Source: an uncultured bacterium (GTDB lineage: Bacteria > Fidelibacterota > Marinisomatia > Marinisomatales > UBA1611). Taken from it: a stretch of 64,000 nt of DNA. The stretch is taken from NCBI GenBank assembly GCA_913020665.1, contig CAJVZI010000001.1, positions 26,604-90,603 of the forward strand, in the 5' to 3' direction. Under the pieces are notes generated by a model that worked only from the letters and a program-made list of their open reading frames with translations, did no database searches and was not told the DNA's origin. Below are positions 1 to 8,908 of the stretch, piece by piece. Numbering within the stretch: the first letter of the stretch is position 1; every line of letters starts with the position of its first letter. The position numbers were made by a program, and so were the translations under genes.

Positions 1-387
1 TTGTTGTCTGATGGAACTCTCCATAAGATCATTAAATGAATGCAAATGTGCGTCTACAACTGCATCTATCATAGCGTAGACATAAATGATTCCTATCCAC
101 CATGCGTATTTATTTCTTTTTTCTAAATACCTATGCCTACTAAGTGGATAATTATTCTGTTCATAATCGTTGTATTTTGAAATATTATCCTGCCAATATA
201 TAAATGAAGATACCTCTAGTCCAATTACCATTGCAGATTTGATCCATTTCCCATTATAGGCCTGACCCATGCCAGGTACCAAAGAGAAAAGAAAGGCTGT
301 TTTTGGATCTTTCTTCTTTAATTCACTTGTTTCATTTGCAACGATGACCCCTAAGAATAGCATGCAAACTAAATATCTATAAAACAT
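1..387 (-). CDS. DUF5683-like membrane protein, partial (3' end beyond window start)
   Basis: Not in ORF track because it is truncated. Minus-strand reading from ATG at 387-385 gives MFYRYLVCMLFLGVIVANETSELKKKDPKTAFLFSLVPGMGQAYNGKWIKSAMVIGLEVSSFIYWQDN..., open to the window edge; SLVPGMGQxYNGKWxK motif. Confidence 0.75.
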   Translation of the reverse strand, partial: MFYRYLVCMLFLGVIVANETSELKKKDPKTAFLFSLVPGMGQAYNGKWIKSAMVIGLEVSSFIYWQDNISKYNDYEQNNYPLSRHRYLEKRNKYAWWIGIIYVYAMIDAVVDAHLHSFNDLMESSIRQQ

Positions 388-394
388 ATATGAA

Positions 395-775
395 TTATCT
401 GGATGCGATACAATCGATCTCAATTAATGCTCCTAGGGGTAATTCTGAAACCTCAACAGTTGTTCTCGCAGGAAATTCTTTTTCACCAAAAAATTCCTTA
501 AAAACATCATTGACAGTGGAAAAATCATTGAAATCTTTTAAAAAGACAGTCAATTTAATAATAGCTTCCTTATTTAAGCCGGTTTCTGATAGGATTGCAT
601 TAATATTCTCTAGAACACGGTTTACTTGTGATTTAATACCACCTTCAACCATTTTCCCAGTTTCAGGATCAATGCCAATTTGACCACTTGTAAATAAGAG
701 GCCATTGGTCTCTATTGCTTGGTTATAGGTACCTATCGCAGCGGGTGCTTTATCGGTCTTGATAATATTTCTCAT
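395..775 (-). CDS. RidA family (YjgF/YER057c/UK114) protein
   Basis: APAAIGTYNQAIETNGLLFTSGQIGIDPETG...ARTTVEVSELPLGALIEIDCIA is a classic RidA signature. Confidence 0.93.
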   Translation of the reverse strand: MRNIIKTDKAPAAIGTYNQAIETNGLLFTSGQIGIDPETGKMVEGGIKSQVNRVLENINAILSETGLNKEAIIKLTVFLKDFNDFSTVNDVFKEFFGEKEFPARTTVEVSELPLGALIEIDCIASR

Positions 776-780
776 GCGAT

Positions 781-1212
781 CTAAAATCTATTTTCAAGGC
801 AGATACAAGGCAACCCAACATCTTCATTGAGTTCACGATATGCATCATTATCAAATTCCATTAAAAAAAATTCACCAACAGCAGCAACCGTCGTCTCAAA
901 GAGATGTCCTCCAGCTGTACTCATATTATGATCTGATAGCACAACATGCGCATGTGGAAAAGGACTGCCATCTTTTAAGGTTATATTTCCCTCAAAACTG
1001 ACCAACTCTAATATGTCTGAGTATTCCTTTCTGATATATTCTTTTTTAATAGTATCATAGGCACCAATCTCTGTTTCCTTTACAGCACCAATACCTGATA
1101 GCTTTGCATTACTGATGCCTTTATCAATACAGAATCTGGTCAAGGTATCCATTACCTTTTCGTTTTTTTCAATATAAATGAAATGATCTTTGCCTACTTG
1201 TTTGTATTGCAT
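781..1212 (-). CDS. PPC domain (DUF296)-containing DNA-binding-like protein
   Basis: GIGAVKETEIGAYD...SFEGNITLKDGSPFPHAHVVLSDHNMSTAGGHLFETTVAAVGEFFL; PPC/DUF296 motif with conserved H residues. Confidence 0.85.
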   Translation of the reverse strand: MQYKQVGKDHFIYIEKNEKVMDTLTRFCIDKGISNAKLSGIGAVKETEIGAYDTIKKEYIRKEYSDILELVSFEGNITLKDGSPFPHAHVVLSDHNMSTAGGHLFETTVAAVGEFFLMEFDNDAYRELNEDVGLPCICLENRF

Positions 1213-1217
1213 TCTAT

Positions 1218-3791
1218 TTATCCATTTAGTAATTCATTTATTAAGCTTTGTGTAGAATCAATTGCAGGCTTAATAGAAGCGTTATTCTTACCGCCTGCAG
1301 TTGCAAGATGAGGTTTACCACCACCTCCGCCTTCCATATACCCTCCGATTTCTTTTGCTAGTTTACCTGCGAGTATTCCATCTTCATTTAAATTTTTTGA
1401 GACCACAATAACTGCCATTGGTTTCTCCTGTCCTTTTGAGAACAAAACAGCAATACCACTGGAGAGCTTATTAAAAACATCATCACCTAATATCTTGAGA
1501 TCATCCATACTGGAGACTTGGACCTCTTTCACAAGACCATAATGGTCACCAATTTTCTTAGCTTCATTTATCAGGTTACCATGCGATGGTTGAGACGTAC
1601 GATTCTTTAATTTTTTCTCCAGATCTTTTTTTTCTTTAAAAAGGCCTTCTATTCTTTCAACCATTCCCATAGGTGGTGTATTTAACAATGATTGAAGATC
1701 ATGAAGGACCGACGCATTACTCTGCATTTCAGAAACTGCTTTTTTACCTGTAACAGCTACGATCCGTCGAACTCCTGAGGATAGAGATGACTCTTCTGTT
1801 ATCTTGAATGAACCAATATCACCTGTTCTTTCAACATGCGTCCCTCCACAAAGCTCCATTGAAAAATCACCAACCTGTACCACCCTTACCTCATCACCAT
1901 ATTTTTCACCAAAAAGTGCTTCGGCTCCTGCTTTCTTTGCATCATCAAATTTTTGAATACTTACGTCTAGTGCTTTATTTAATAAGATCTGTTCATTTAC
2001 CATTTCTTCTATATCCTTGATCTCTTGTAATGAGATCTTCTCAAAATGGGTAAGATCAAATCTTAAATAATCAGGATGCACTAATGAACCCGCTTGATTT
2101 ACATGATCTCCCAGAACTGACTTGAGCGCTTTATGCATTAGATGGGTTGCAGTATGGTTCTTTTTTACAGAATTTCGATGATCATCATTGACACTACATT
2201 CAACTAGAGAATCTGTATTATTTAATGTGCCTTCACAAATATGCACAAAACTATCATTATCTTTTTTTACATCAAGTACTGATAGGTCTATGTCATTGCC
2301 TTGAATACTACCAATATCGCCGATCTGACCCCCTGACTCAGCATAGAAAGGCGTCTTATCCAAGATAATTAATAACCTATCTTTGTCTTTAGCATAACGT
2401 CGAATATTAGCACTACAATCCATCACCTCATAACCAACGAATTTAGAATCATCACCATCAGAAACAGTGATCCACTCAAACTGGTCTGTTCCTTGATTGA
2501 ATCTTCCGGCTTCCTTTGCCTTGAGTTTTTGTTTTTCCATAGATTCATTGAATCCTTTTTCATCTACGGTCATCTTACGTTCTCTAGCCATAAGTTGTGT
2601 TAGGTCGAGTGGAAAACCATAGGTATCATATAGTTTAAAAGAATCCTCTCCACTGATCTCAGAGCCTTCTATACCAGACACGATCTTTTCAAAATGACTT
2701 AGGCCGCGATCTAGTGTTTTATTGAAAGATTCTTCTTCAGAGCGAATGACCTTTTCTATATGAGCGCGTTTGTCAATGACCTCTGGAAATAGCTCACCCA
2801 TAATATCTGCAACTTTCTCAACCAATTTGTATAGAAATGGGTCTTCTAATCCAAGCTTTCTACCAAATCGTGCTGCTCGTCTTAGAATACGCCTTAATAC
2901 ATAGCCACGACCATCATTTGAAGGCAAAGCACCATCAGCTATTGAGAAACAGAGCATTCTTATATGATCCGCTATGACCCTGTGAGGTATAGGGTCATCT
3001 TTGTAGGATGAGTTTGCAAGGATTTGAAGTGAGTCTATAATGGGAAGGAAAAGATCAGTGTCGTAATTACTGTTCTTTCCTTGAAGAACCGTCGCTATCC
3101 TTTCAAGACCAGCTCCTGTATCAACATGTTTTGCAGGTAGCTCCTCTAGAGACCCATCTTGCAAACGATTGCTTTGAATAAATACTAAATTCCATAGTTC
3201 CCAGTATTGATCAGAACTATTAACACCACTAGGGTCTTGGTTGCTTATATCTTCACCAACATAATAATGTATTTCAGAACAAGGGCCACAAGGTCCTGTC
3301 TCACCCATTTCCCAAAAATTATCTTTTTTTCCACACCTGACAACCCTTTCTGGAGCTATATCAGTAACCTTTGTCCAAAGATCAAATGCTTCGTCATCAT
3401 CTTCATATACTGTTGCCCATAATCGATCTTTATCTAGCTTCCATTCATTAGTAAAAAGGTCCCATGCCCATTCTATTGCTTCTTTTTTGTAATAGTCTCC
3501 AAACGACCAATTACCCAACATTTCAAAGAAAGTATGATGGAATGTATCTACACCCACTTCTTCAAGGTCATTATGCTTCCCTGAGACCCTAATACATTTT
3601 TGACTATTAACAGCTCTAGGATGTTTTGGATCGGTCTGCCCTAAGAAGATAGGTTTGAATTGGTTCATTCCTGCATTTGTGAATAATAGCGTTGGATCAT
3701 CAATAGGTACAACAGGTGAACTACGAAAGAACTTATGATCTTTTCTTTCAAAGTATTTGATAAAAGAATTGCGTATGTCTTTTGAATTCAT
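1218..3791 (-). CDS. alaS: alanyl-tRNA synthetase
   Basis: RNSFIKYFERKDHKFFRSSPVVPIDDPTLLFTNAGMNQFKPIFLG N-terminus, HTATHLMHKAL and CGGTHVERTGDIG editing-domain motifs, GGGGGKPHLATAGG C-terminus. Confidence 0.98.
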   Translation of the reverse strand: MNSKDIRNSFIKYFERKDHKFFRSSPVVPIDDPTLLFTNAGMNQFKPIFLGQTDPKHPRAVNSQKCIRVSGKHNDLEEVGVDTFHHTFFEMLGNWSFGDYYKKEAIEWAWDLFTNEWKLDKDRLWATVYEDDDEAFDLWTKVTDIAPERVVRCGKKDNFWEMGETGPCGPCSEIHYYVGEDISNQDPSGVNSSDQYWELWNLVFIQSNRLQDGSLEELPAKHVDTGAGLERIATVLQGKNSNYDTDLFLPIIDSLQILANSSYKDDPIPHRVIADHIRMLCFSIADGALPSNDGRGYVLRRILRRAARFGRKLGLEDPFLYKLVEKVADIMGELFPEVIDKRAHIEKVIRSEEESFNKTLDRGLSHFEKIVSGIEGSEISGEDSFKLYDTYGFPLDLTQLMARERKMTVDEKGFNESMEKQKLKAKEAGRFNQGTDQFEWITVSDGDDSKFVGYEVMDCSANIRRYAKDKDRLLIILDKTPFYAESGGQIGDIGSIQGNDIDLSVLDVKKDNDSFVHICEGTLNNTDSLVECSVNDDHRNSVKKNHTATHLMHKALKSVLGDHVNQAGSLVHPDYLRFDLTHFEKISLQEIKDIEEMVNEQILLNKALDVSIQKFDDAKKAGAEALFGEKYGDEVRVVQVGDFSMELCGGTHVERTGDIGSFKITEESSLSSGVRRIVAVTGKKAVSEMQSNASVLHDLQSLLNTPPMGMVERIEGLFKEKKDLEKKLKNRTSQPSHGNLINEAKKIGDHYGLVKEVQVSSMDDLKILGDDVFNKLSSGIAVLFSKGQEKPMAVIVVSKNLNEDGILAGKLAKEIGGYMEGGGGGKPHLATAGGKNNASIKPAIDSTQSLINELLNG

Positions 3792-3792
3792 A

Positions 3793-5370
3793 TCAGAATG
3801 AAAAACTAGTTTCTACACTTGTCATATTGATCATTTCATTGGCATCTAACACATCCCCGTCCCCATTCATATCTTGGAAGGTGCGACGAAAAACATAAGT
3901 GAGGACCATACCATTACCTAGTTTAAGCCCGAGGTTATAGCCCATAATGGTTGATTCAGAATATTCAAAATCAAATGGATTAGGTACATTTCTCTGCTGA
4001 TAAAACCATGATGCCTTCTCTATCTTACTGATGGGTTTTTTTAATCGCAATATTGCAGTAAAACTCTGGTTGGAGGCCTCTTCAAAACTATTACTTTCTA
4101 AATTGTACTGCTCTCCATTCAAGTTTTGAAAAGCCATAACAGCATCAAATAGACTACCTAGGTCTATACCTAATGATGAATAATAGCCATTCTGTTTACC
4201 ATAGGTCCCAAGTTTTTTTGATTTTGTGATTATTGTTCCTTGGTTGCCTGAAATACTCTGAAATGTAGCACGTTCTATCTCATATGATCGATTGAAATAA
4301 CCAAACTCAAAATTTCCACTAGGTACCATTCGAAATTCAAAGTTAAACTTAGCGCGACCAAATTTTGCAGCAAGCCCAAGAGGTATAATGCCATGCCCAG
4401 CATTTATCTGAGTACTATCGATAGGGTTAGTTGTTTTCCCTAACAAATATGCGATTTGAGCATAGGCGTCAATTGAGATCGAACCTTCTCTTAAAATTGG
4501 AGTACCAACATCCAATGCAAATGAATTGAATGTTTCTGTTTCTTTTTTAATATTGATGGGCTCAGGTTTAGTTGAAACTCCATCAGGGTCTATCACAATC
4601 CCCCAAAGTGGAAAAGTAAAGCTTGAATCCGTCCAGCCATCTCCATCGACGTCAAACTCATTTAAAGTATCATTATCTGCCCAACCATCTCCATCTGTAT
4701 CTAACCACCACTTACGATCATTGGGAAAATCATCGACAAGATCAGGACGCCCATCATCATCTCTATCTCTAAGACCTAGGTATTGATTTCGATCACCTAC
4801 CCAAGACACCCCTGCGGTAAAACCATATGGAACGGGTGCGGATAACCTCATTCCAGCCAATCCCATATTCTCTTTGAAGTCATTAGTAAAACCATGGATA
4901 TTCACATCAAAGGAACGAGTACGAAATTCCATACCAACTTTACGCACTTGTGGGTATAATAAAGTGTTACTGTAATTATTTAACAGGATACCATAGCCAA
5001 TGGTGACATTATCCAAAGCACCTATTTTAAAATAGTTTCTGTCCCAGCGATTACCGTATCGTACATAATAGATCTTGTCAATAATAGTATTCTTAACTTT
5101 TTCACTGGTCGAAAAATCCCATTCATCATCGTGTATATTGCCATCCTGGTCAATATATATAACCATGTCAAAGGCGACAGATAGCTTTCCAAAAGGTAGA
5201 ATAGGTCTAAGAGCGATCTGATTCCATATTTTTCCATCGATCGTTACTGCACCAAATGCTCCTTGTACTGACCCATTTGAGGTGGTATTGTCTAGATCAA
5301 GTTCTTCAGGCTGAGCAATAATGAACTTTAATGCGATCAAGGCAATGATTGGTATGGATTTAAATTTCAT
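3793..5370 (-). CDS. predicted outer-membrane beta-barrel protein with Ca-binding (TSP3/EF-hand-like) loop insert
   Basis: Signal peptide, alternating amphipathic strands, C-terminal aromatic (ETSFSF), internal DRDDDGRPDLVDDFPND...DTDGDGWAD...DVDGDGWTD. Confidence 0.65.
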   Translation of the reverse strand: MKFKSIPIIALIALKFIIAQPEELDLDNTTSNGSVQGAFGAVTIDGKIWNQIALRPILPFGKLSVAFDMVIYIDQDGNIHDDEWDFSTSEKVKNTIIDKIYYVRYGNRWDRNYFKIGALDNVTIGYGILLNNYSNTLLYPQVRKVGMEFRTRSFDVNIHGFTNDFKENMGLAGMRLSAPVPYGFTAGVSWVGDRNQYLGLRDRDDDGRPDLVDDFPNDRKWWLDTDGDGWADNDTLNEFDVDGDGWTDSSFTFPLWGIVIDPDGVSTKPEPINIKKETETFNSFALDVGTPILREGSISIDAYAQIAYLLGKTTNPIDSTQINAGHGIIPLGLAAKFGRAKFNFEFRMVPSGNFEFGYFNRSYEIERATFQSISGNQGTIITKSKKLGTYGKQNGYYSSLGIDLGSLFDAVMAFQNLNGEQYNLESNSFEEASNQSFTAILRLKKPISKIEKASWFYQQRNVPNPFDFEYSESTIMGYNLGLKLGNGMVLTYVFRRTFQDMNGDGDVLDANEMINMTSVETSFSF

Positions 5371-5458
5371 TTATTGACAGATTTGTATCAAGAAAATTAC
5401 CTTTCACCTTTAAACTGAACAAAGGCTAATTCAGAAATAGACAAAATCAGTTATCAAT

Positions 5459-6061
5459 ATGAAGTTTTTAAGATATATATGTATAGTTCTATTTGGTGTT
5501 ATCCTATCGATAGCATTTTCAAATAATATTTTTTTGGAATCATTGGAGATCGAATCAAAAACTAATGGCATATTATTAACATTAAAAATGGATTCTATTC
5601 CCGACCAGAAAGATATTTCGGCATGGCAGGCAAACTCTGGATGGTTCTATATTACTCTTTATAAGGTCAAAGGTGACACCAGCAGACTTATGCCTGATAA
5701 CTTGCAAAAAGGAATATTAGATTTGCAATTCATTCAAGGGGATGAATCCTTCCAGATAGGTTTGAGGTTAAAACGTACCATAGAGAATTATGAATTTTCA
5801 ATGAATACTAAGCATAATAGAATTATTGGTTCACTACATTATTCTACGGAATATCTATCACAATTAGATTCAATGAAAAAAAAGGAAGAATCACAAAAAA
5901 TATCTGGCTTACCAGATGGTATAAGAAAGTGGCTATACTTAACTGGAACGGGTGTGACCCTAGCTGGCACTTTACAAAACAATGGAGAGAAACAGGTCAA
6001 GACTGGTGTAATTATGTTATTATCTACATTTCTTTTTGATCAAATATTTAAAATAGCATGA
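5459..6061 (+). CDS. hypothetical secreted/membrane protein
   Basis: 200-aa ORF with N-terminal signal/TM segment; followed by ATGA-overlapping downstream ORF. Confidence 0.6.
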   Translation: MKFLRYICIVLFGVILSIAFSNNIFLESLEIESKTNGILLTLKMDSIPDQKDISAWQANSGWFYITLYKVKGDTSRLMPDNLQKGILDLQFIQGDESFQIGLRLKRTIENYEFSMNTKHNRIIGSLHYSTEYLSQLDSMKKKEESQKISGLPDGIRKWLYLTGTGVTLAGTLQNNGEKQVKTGVIMLLSTFLFDQIFKIA

Positions 6062-6168
6062 AAGATGCTCTGATATATTTTTCCATTTTCTGGGCCGTAG
6101 CATTCATCTGCATGGGAATCTATCTAAGATATAAATATAAAGACCGGTTAGATGAACTTGACCAATAG
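6058..6168 (+). CDS. small single-TM protein (36 aa), translationally coupled
   Basis: Missed by the ORF track. ATG at 6058 overlaps the upstream TGA (ATGA); translates MKDALIYFSIFWAVAFICMGIYLRYKYKDRLDELDQ*; overlaps the next CDS start at 6152. Confidence 0.55.
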   Translation: MKDALIYFSIFWAVAFICMGIYLRYKYKDRLDELDQ

Positions 6169-7786
6169 ATCGATTCTAATCTCTTTTATTTCGTCATCGA
6201 TCACGTTTGCATCCATTAATGTAAAAGAATCCTATGATATTCTAATGGATAGGGATATTACAATCCACGCTACACCCCATATAAATAATCTTGTAAGAAA
6301 TGGCGCATATGGCCTGAATGAACTAGAAAGATCACGGTTGAATGAAATAGGGCTGGAATGTAAAGGTAATTCAATTTCCATACTAGATCCTATACTTGAT
6401 CGATCATATGATACTGATCATTTTAGATTCCAATATACACTTGATGGCAATAATGCTATTGAGAGTATCGATTATGTAATAGAGATGGGTAATATTTTTG
6501 AACAGGTTTGGTCTTTTCATATTGACACCATGGGATTTGATCAGCCTCAGATGGGCCCTGATGGTCTATATGAAATAATGATAGAGAACCTGCCATCTTT
6601 TTACTTTGGATACACTGTAGCACAGGGTTCTGGATCGTCTTGCAGTAGTTACATTAAAATGCGTAACTCATATTCCTCATCTCAATTTAATTCACTGAGT
6701 GAATTCGAAAATATTAAGGTCACTGCAGTACATGAATTCTTTCATTCCATACAATTTGATTATAACTGCTATTCATTTGATCATGGTCTATGGTTCATGG
6801 AAGCAACAGCAGTGTGGAGTGAAGATGAACTATATAATGGGATCAATGATCTATACCGCTATATGCCGGCATGGTTCTCTAATCCTGATAGACCTATTAA
6901 TGATCAGAGTAGTCATATGTATGGTACTTTTATTTTATTCCAATATATTGATGAGCACTTAGGCGGCCCTGAAACAATTAAAGCATGCTGGGAAAATTCA
7001 AGGATATTAGCTGCTTACAACCAAGATGTTACTTATACAGCTGTTGATAATGCTTTATCAATGCATAATTCTTCTTTTGAGGATGCATATTTAAAAATGC
7101 GTATATCAAATAGAATACTCAATTCAAATGCAGGTATATACTCTTATAATGAAGCAGATGAATACAGATTGATCGTTGATCCACCTCCAGAAGAATTTCT
7201 TATTTTTAATACAGGTCAAATAGAAACGAAACAAGGTCAAGGACTAAGCCTATACGAAAGCCTCTACTACTCTGTCATTAGTGATGTACCTCTAAGAATA
7301 CAATTAACAGAAATAAATGGTGAATTTAAACTGTCATCGATCATAAAGCATCGAGATGAAGAAAAATGGACGGTAAGGACAGGAAATGACATTAACATTG
7401 ATCCTGAGATGGGCATTGAATATATTTCATTCGTTTTATCAGCCACAGGAGAAGATCAAACGAATTGGAATTACAGAATACAATTATCAGATGGCTATTC
7501 TGAAGATTTTACTTTTTATCCTCCCTACCCAAACCCATCTTTTGGACAAACAGTTTCTATGAACATACAGGTCATTACTGAACAGACAATACATGCTAAT
7601 ATATACGACCTGTTAGGTCAAAAAATATGGAGCAGTTCCAAGCACTTTAGTTCTCCTGAAACAGAAACGTTGATATGGAATGGAAAGAATAAAAAAGGAG
7701 ACAGGGTCTCAAATGGAATATATTTCATACAAGTAGAGGGAGATAAATATCAAACCACACAAAAGGTCATTTATCTAAAAAAATAA
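6152..7786 (+). CDS. MXAN_6640-like putative metalloprotease with type IX-like C-terminal sorting domain
   Basis: Zinc motif HEFFHSIQFDYN...E; C-terminus PYPNPSFGQ...IYDLLGQKIWSS...WNGKNKKGDRVSNGIYFIQVEGDKYQTTQKVIYLKK. Confidence 0.75.
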   Translation: MNLTNRSILISFISSSITFASINVKESYDILMDRDITIHATPHINNLVRNGAYGLNELERSRLNEIGLECKGNSISILDPILDRSYDTDHFRFQYTLDGNNAIESIDYVIEMGNIFEQVWSFHIDTMGFDQPQMGPDGLYEIMIENLPSFYFGYTVAQGSGSSCSSYIKMRNSYSSSQFNSLSEFENIKVTAVHEFFHSIQFDYNCYSFDHGLWFMEATAVWSEDELYNGINDLYRYMPAWFSNPDRPINDQSSHMYGTFILFQYIDEHLGGPETIKACWENSRILAAYNQDVTYTAVDNALSMHNSSFEDAYLKMRISNRILNSNAGIYSYNEADEYRLIVDPPPEEFLIFNTGQIETKQGQGLSLYESLYYSVISDVPLRIQLTEINGEFKLSSIIKHRDEEKWTVRTGNDINIDPEMGIEYISFVLSATGEDQTNWNYRIQLSDGYSEDFTFYPPYPNPSFGQTVSMNIQVITEQTIHANIYDLLGQKIWSSSKHFSSPETETLIWNGKNKKGDRVSNGIYFIQVEGDKYQTTQKVIYLKK

Positions 7787-7796
7787 TCAAAAAATA

Positions 7797-8666
7797 CTAA
7801 ATGGACTCGCTGATCTTTTGTATATCACTGAGAATTTCTAGATACTCTTCTAGTCCTTTATTATAGCGAATGATATATTTCATAGGTTTTATTTTTGATG
7901 ATGTAAGAATCACATGTCCCCCACTTTCATCATGGGCGACCTTGCCAATATTTAACAAGAAGTCTTCGAACTTATCCATTTTTACCCTGTAGGATTCCAA
8001 CCTTTTTGATAATCTGATGATCTCCCTTGAATATTGTGATCGATCATTATCAAAAAGAGCTTTGTTAAGTTTTTGATTAAAGCGTTCGATATCAGGTTGA
8101 AGCGCATCCCGCTTATATTTTATATCATAAAGGGTCTCCCTTAATGGCATGTATTCATCTTCAATGAAAACCAATCTCTTTCGATCTTTTTTAAATCCTT
8201 TCTTTAACTTATCAAGGCTTTTTAAGTATTCTCTCTGTGCTTTTTGAATTCCCCGGCTCTGTGATTCGATAATTTTTCTGTATGACACCGTAGTATCTCT
8301 ATATACAGAATCTAGACTATCCCGAGGTGTATTCTTCAACTTATCATACAAAGAAAAAACATCATTACTAATACTGTCAATCTCAGAAACAGATATTTTC
8401 ATTTTTTCATAATTTGGTTCCAGTCTTTCATATATCCTAAGATCTTTATCAATATAATATTTGAGTTCCTTTCTCATAATATTGTCAAGATCTTTCATAT
8501 CCCTTTTGACCTTTGCAGACCATTCTTTTGTATCTAGGACTCTTACATCAAGAGAATAGATATCTTTGAATTTCCATGGTTTTATCCTACCTGCACAGTC
8601 AATAAATAAAAAAAGGGCTCCTGCTAAAGCAAAAACCCTTATTACAATAATAGGAATTCTGATCAA
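7797..8666 (-). CDS. coiled-coil lipoprotein, hypothetical
   Basis: N-terminal hydrophobic segment followed by lipobox-like LFIDC; charged helical remainder. Confidence 0.5.
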   Translation of the reverse strand: MIRIPIIVIRVFALAGALFLFIDCAGRIKPWKFKDIYSLDVRVLDTKEWSAKVKRDMKDLDNIMRKELKYYIDKDLRIYERLEPNYEKMKISVSEIDSISNDVFSLYDKLKNTPRDSLDSVYRDTTVSYRKIIESQSRGIQKAQREYLKSLDKLKKGFKKDRKRLVFIEDEYMPLRETLYDIKYKRDALQPDIERFNQKLNKALFDNDRSQYSREIIRLSKRLESYRVKMDKFEDFLLNIGKVAHDESGGHVILTSSKIKPMKYIIRYNKGLEEYLEILSDIQKISESI

Positions 8667-8668
8667 AT

Positions 8669-8908
8669 CTACAATTTCCCTTCCTGATCAAGCCTTATAA
8701 GATCATCATACCCACCTATGGTATCATCATTGATTACAATTTGTGGAACTGTTCTTCCTCCTGTGATCTCGAAAAGGTCCTCCCGGCTCCACCCTTTTTC
8801 TTCTATGTCTATTTCTTGATAGTCTAGACCTCTTTCATGCAATAGTTTTTTTGCTAACTTGCAAGGTTGGCACCATGATGTTGAGTAAACGATTATTGTT
8901 CTATCCAT
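8669..8908 (-). CDS. glutaredoxin
   Basis: IIVYSTSWCQPCKLAKKLLHERGLDYQEIDIE...GGRTVPQIVINDDTIGGYDDL; CxxC plus TVPQ motif. Confidence 0.9.
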   Translation of the reverse strand: MDRTIIVYSTSWCQPCKLAKKLLHERGLDYQEIDIEEKGWSREDLFEITGGRTVPQIVINDDTIGGYDDLIRLDQEGKL

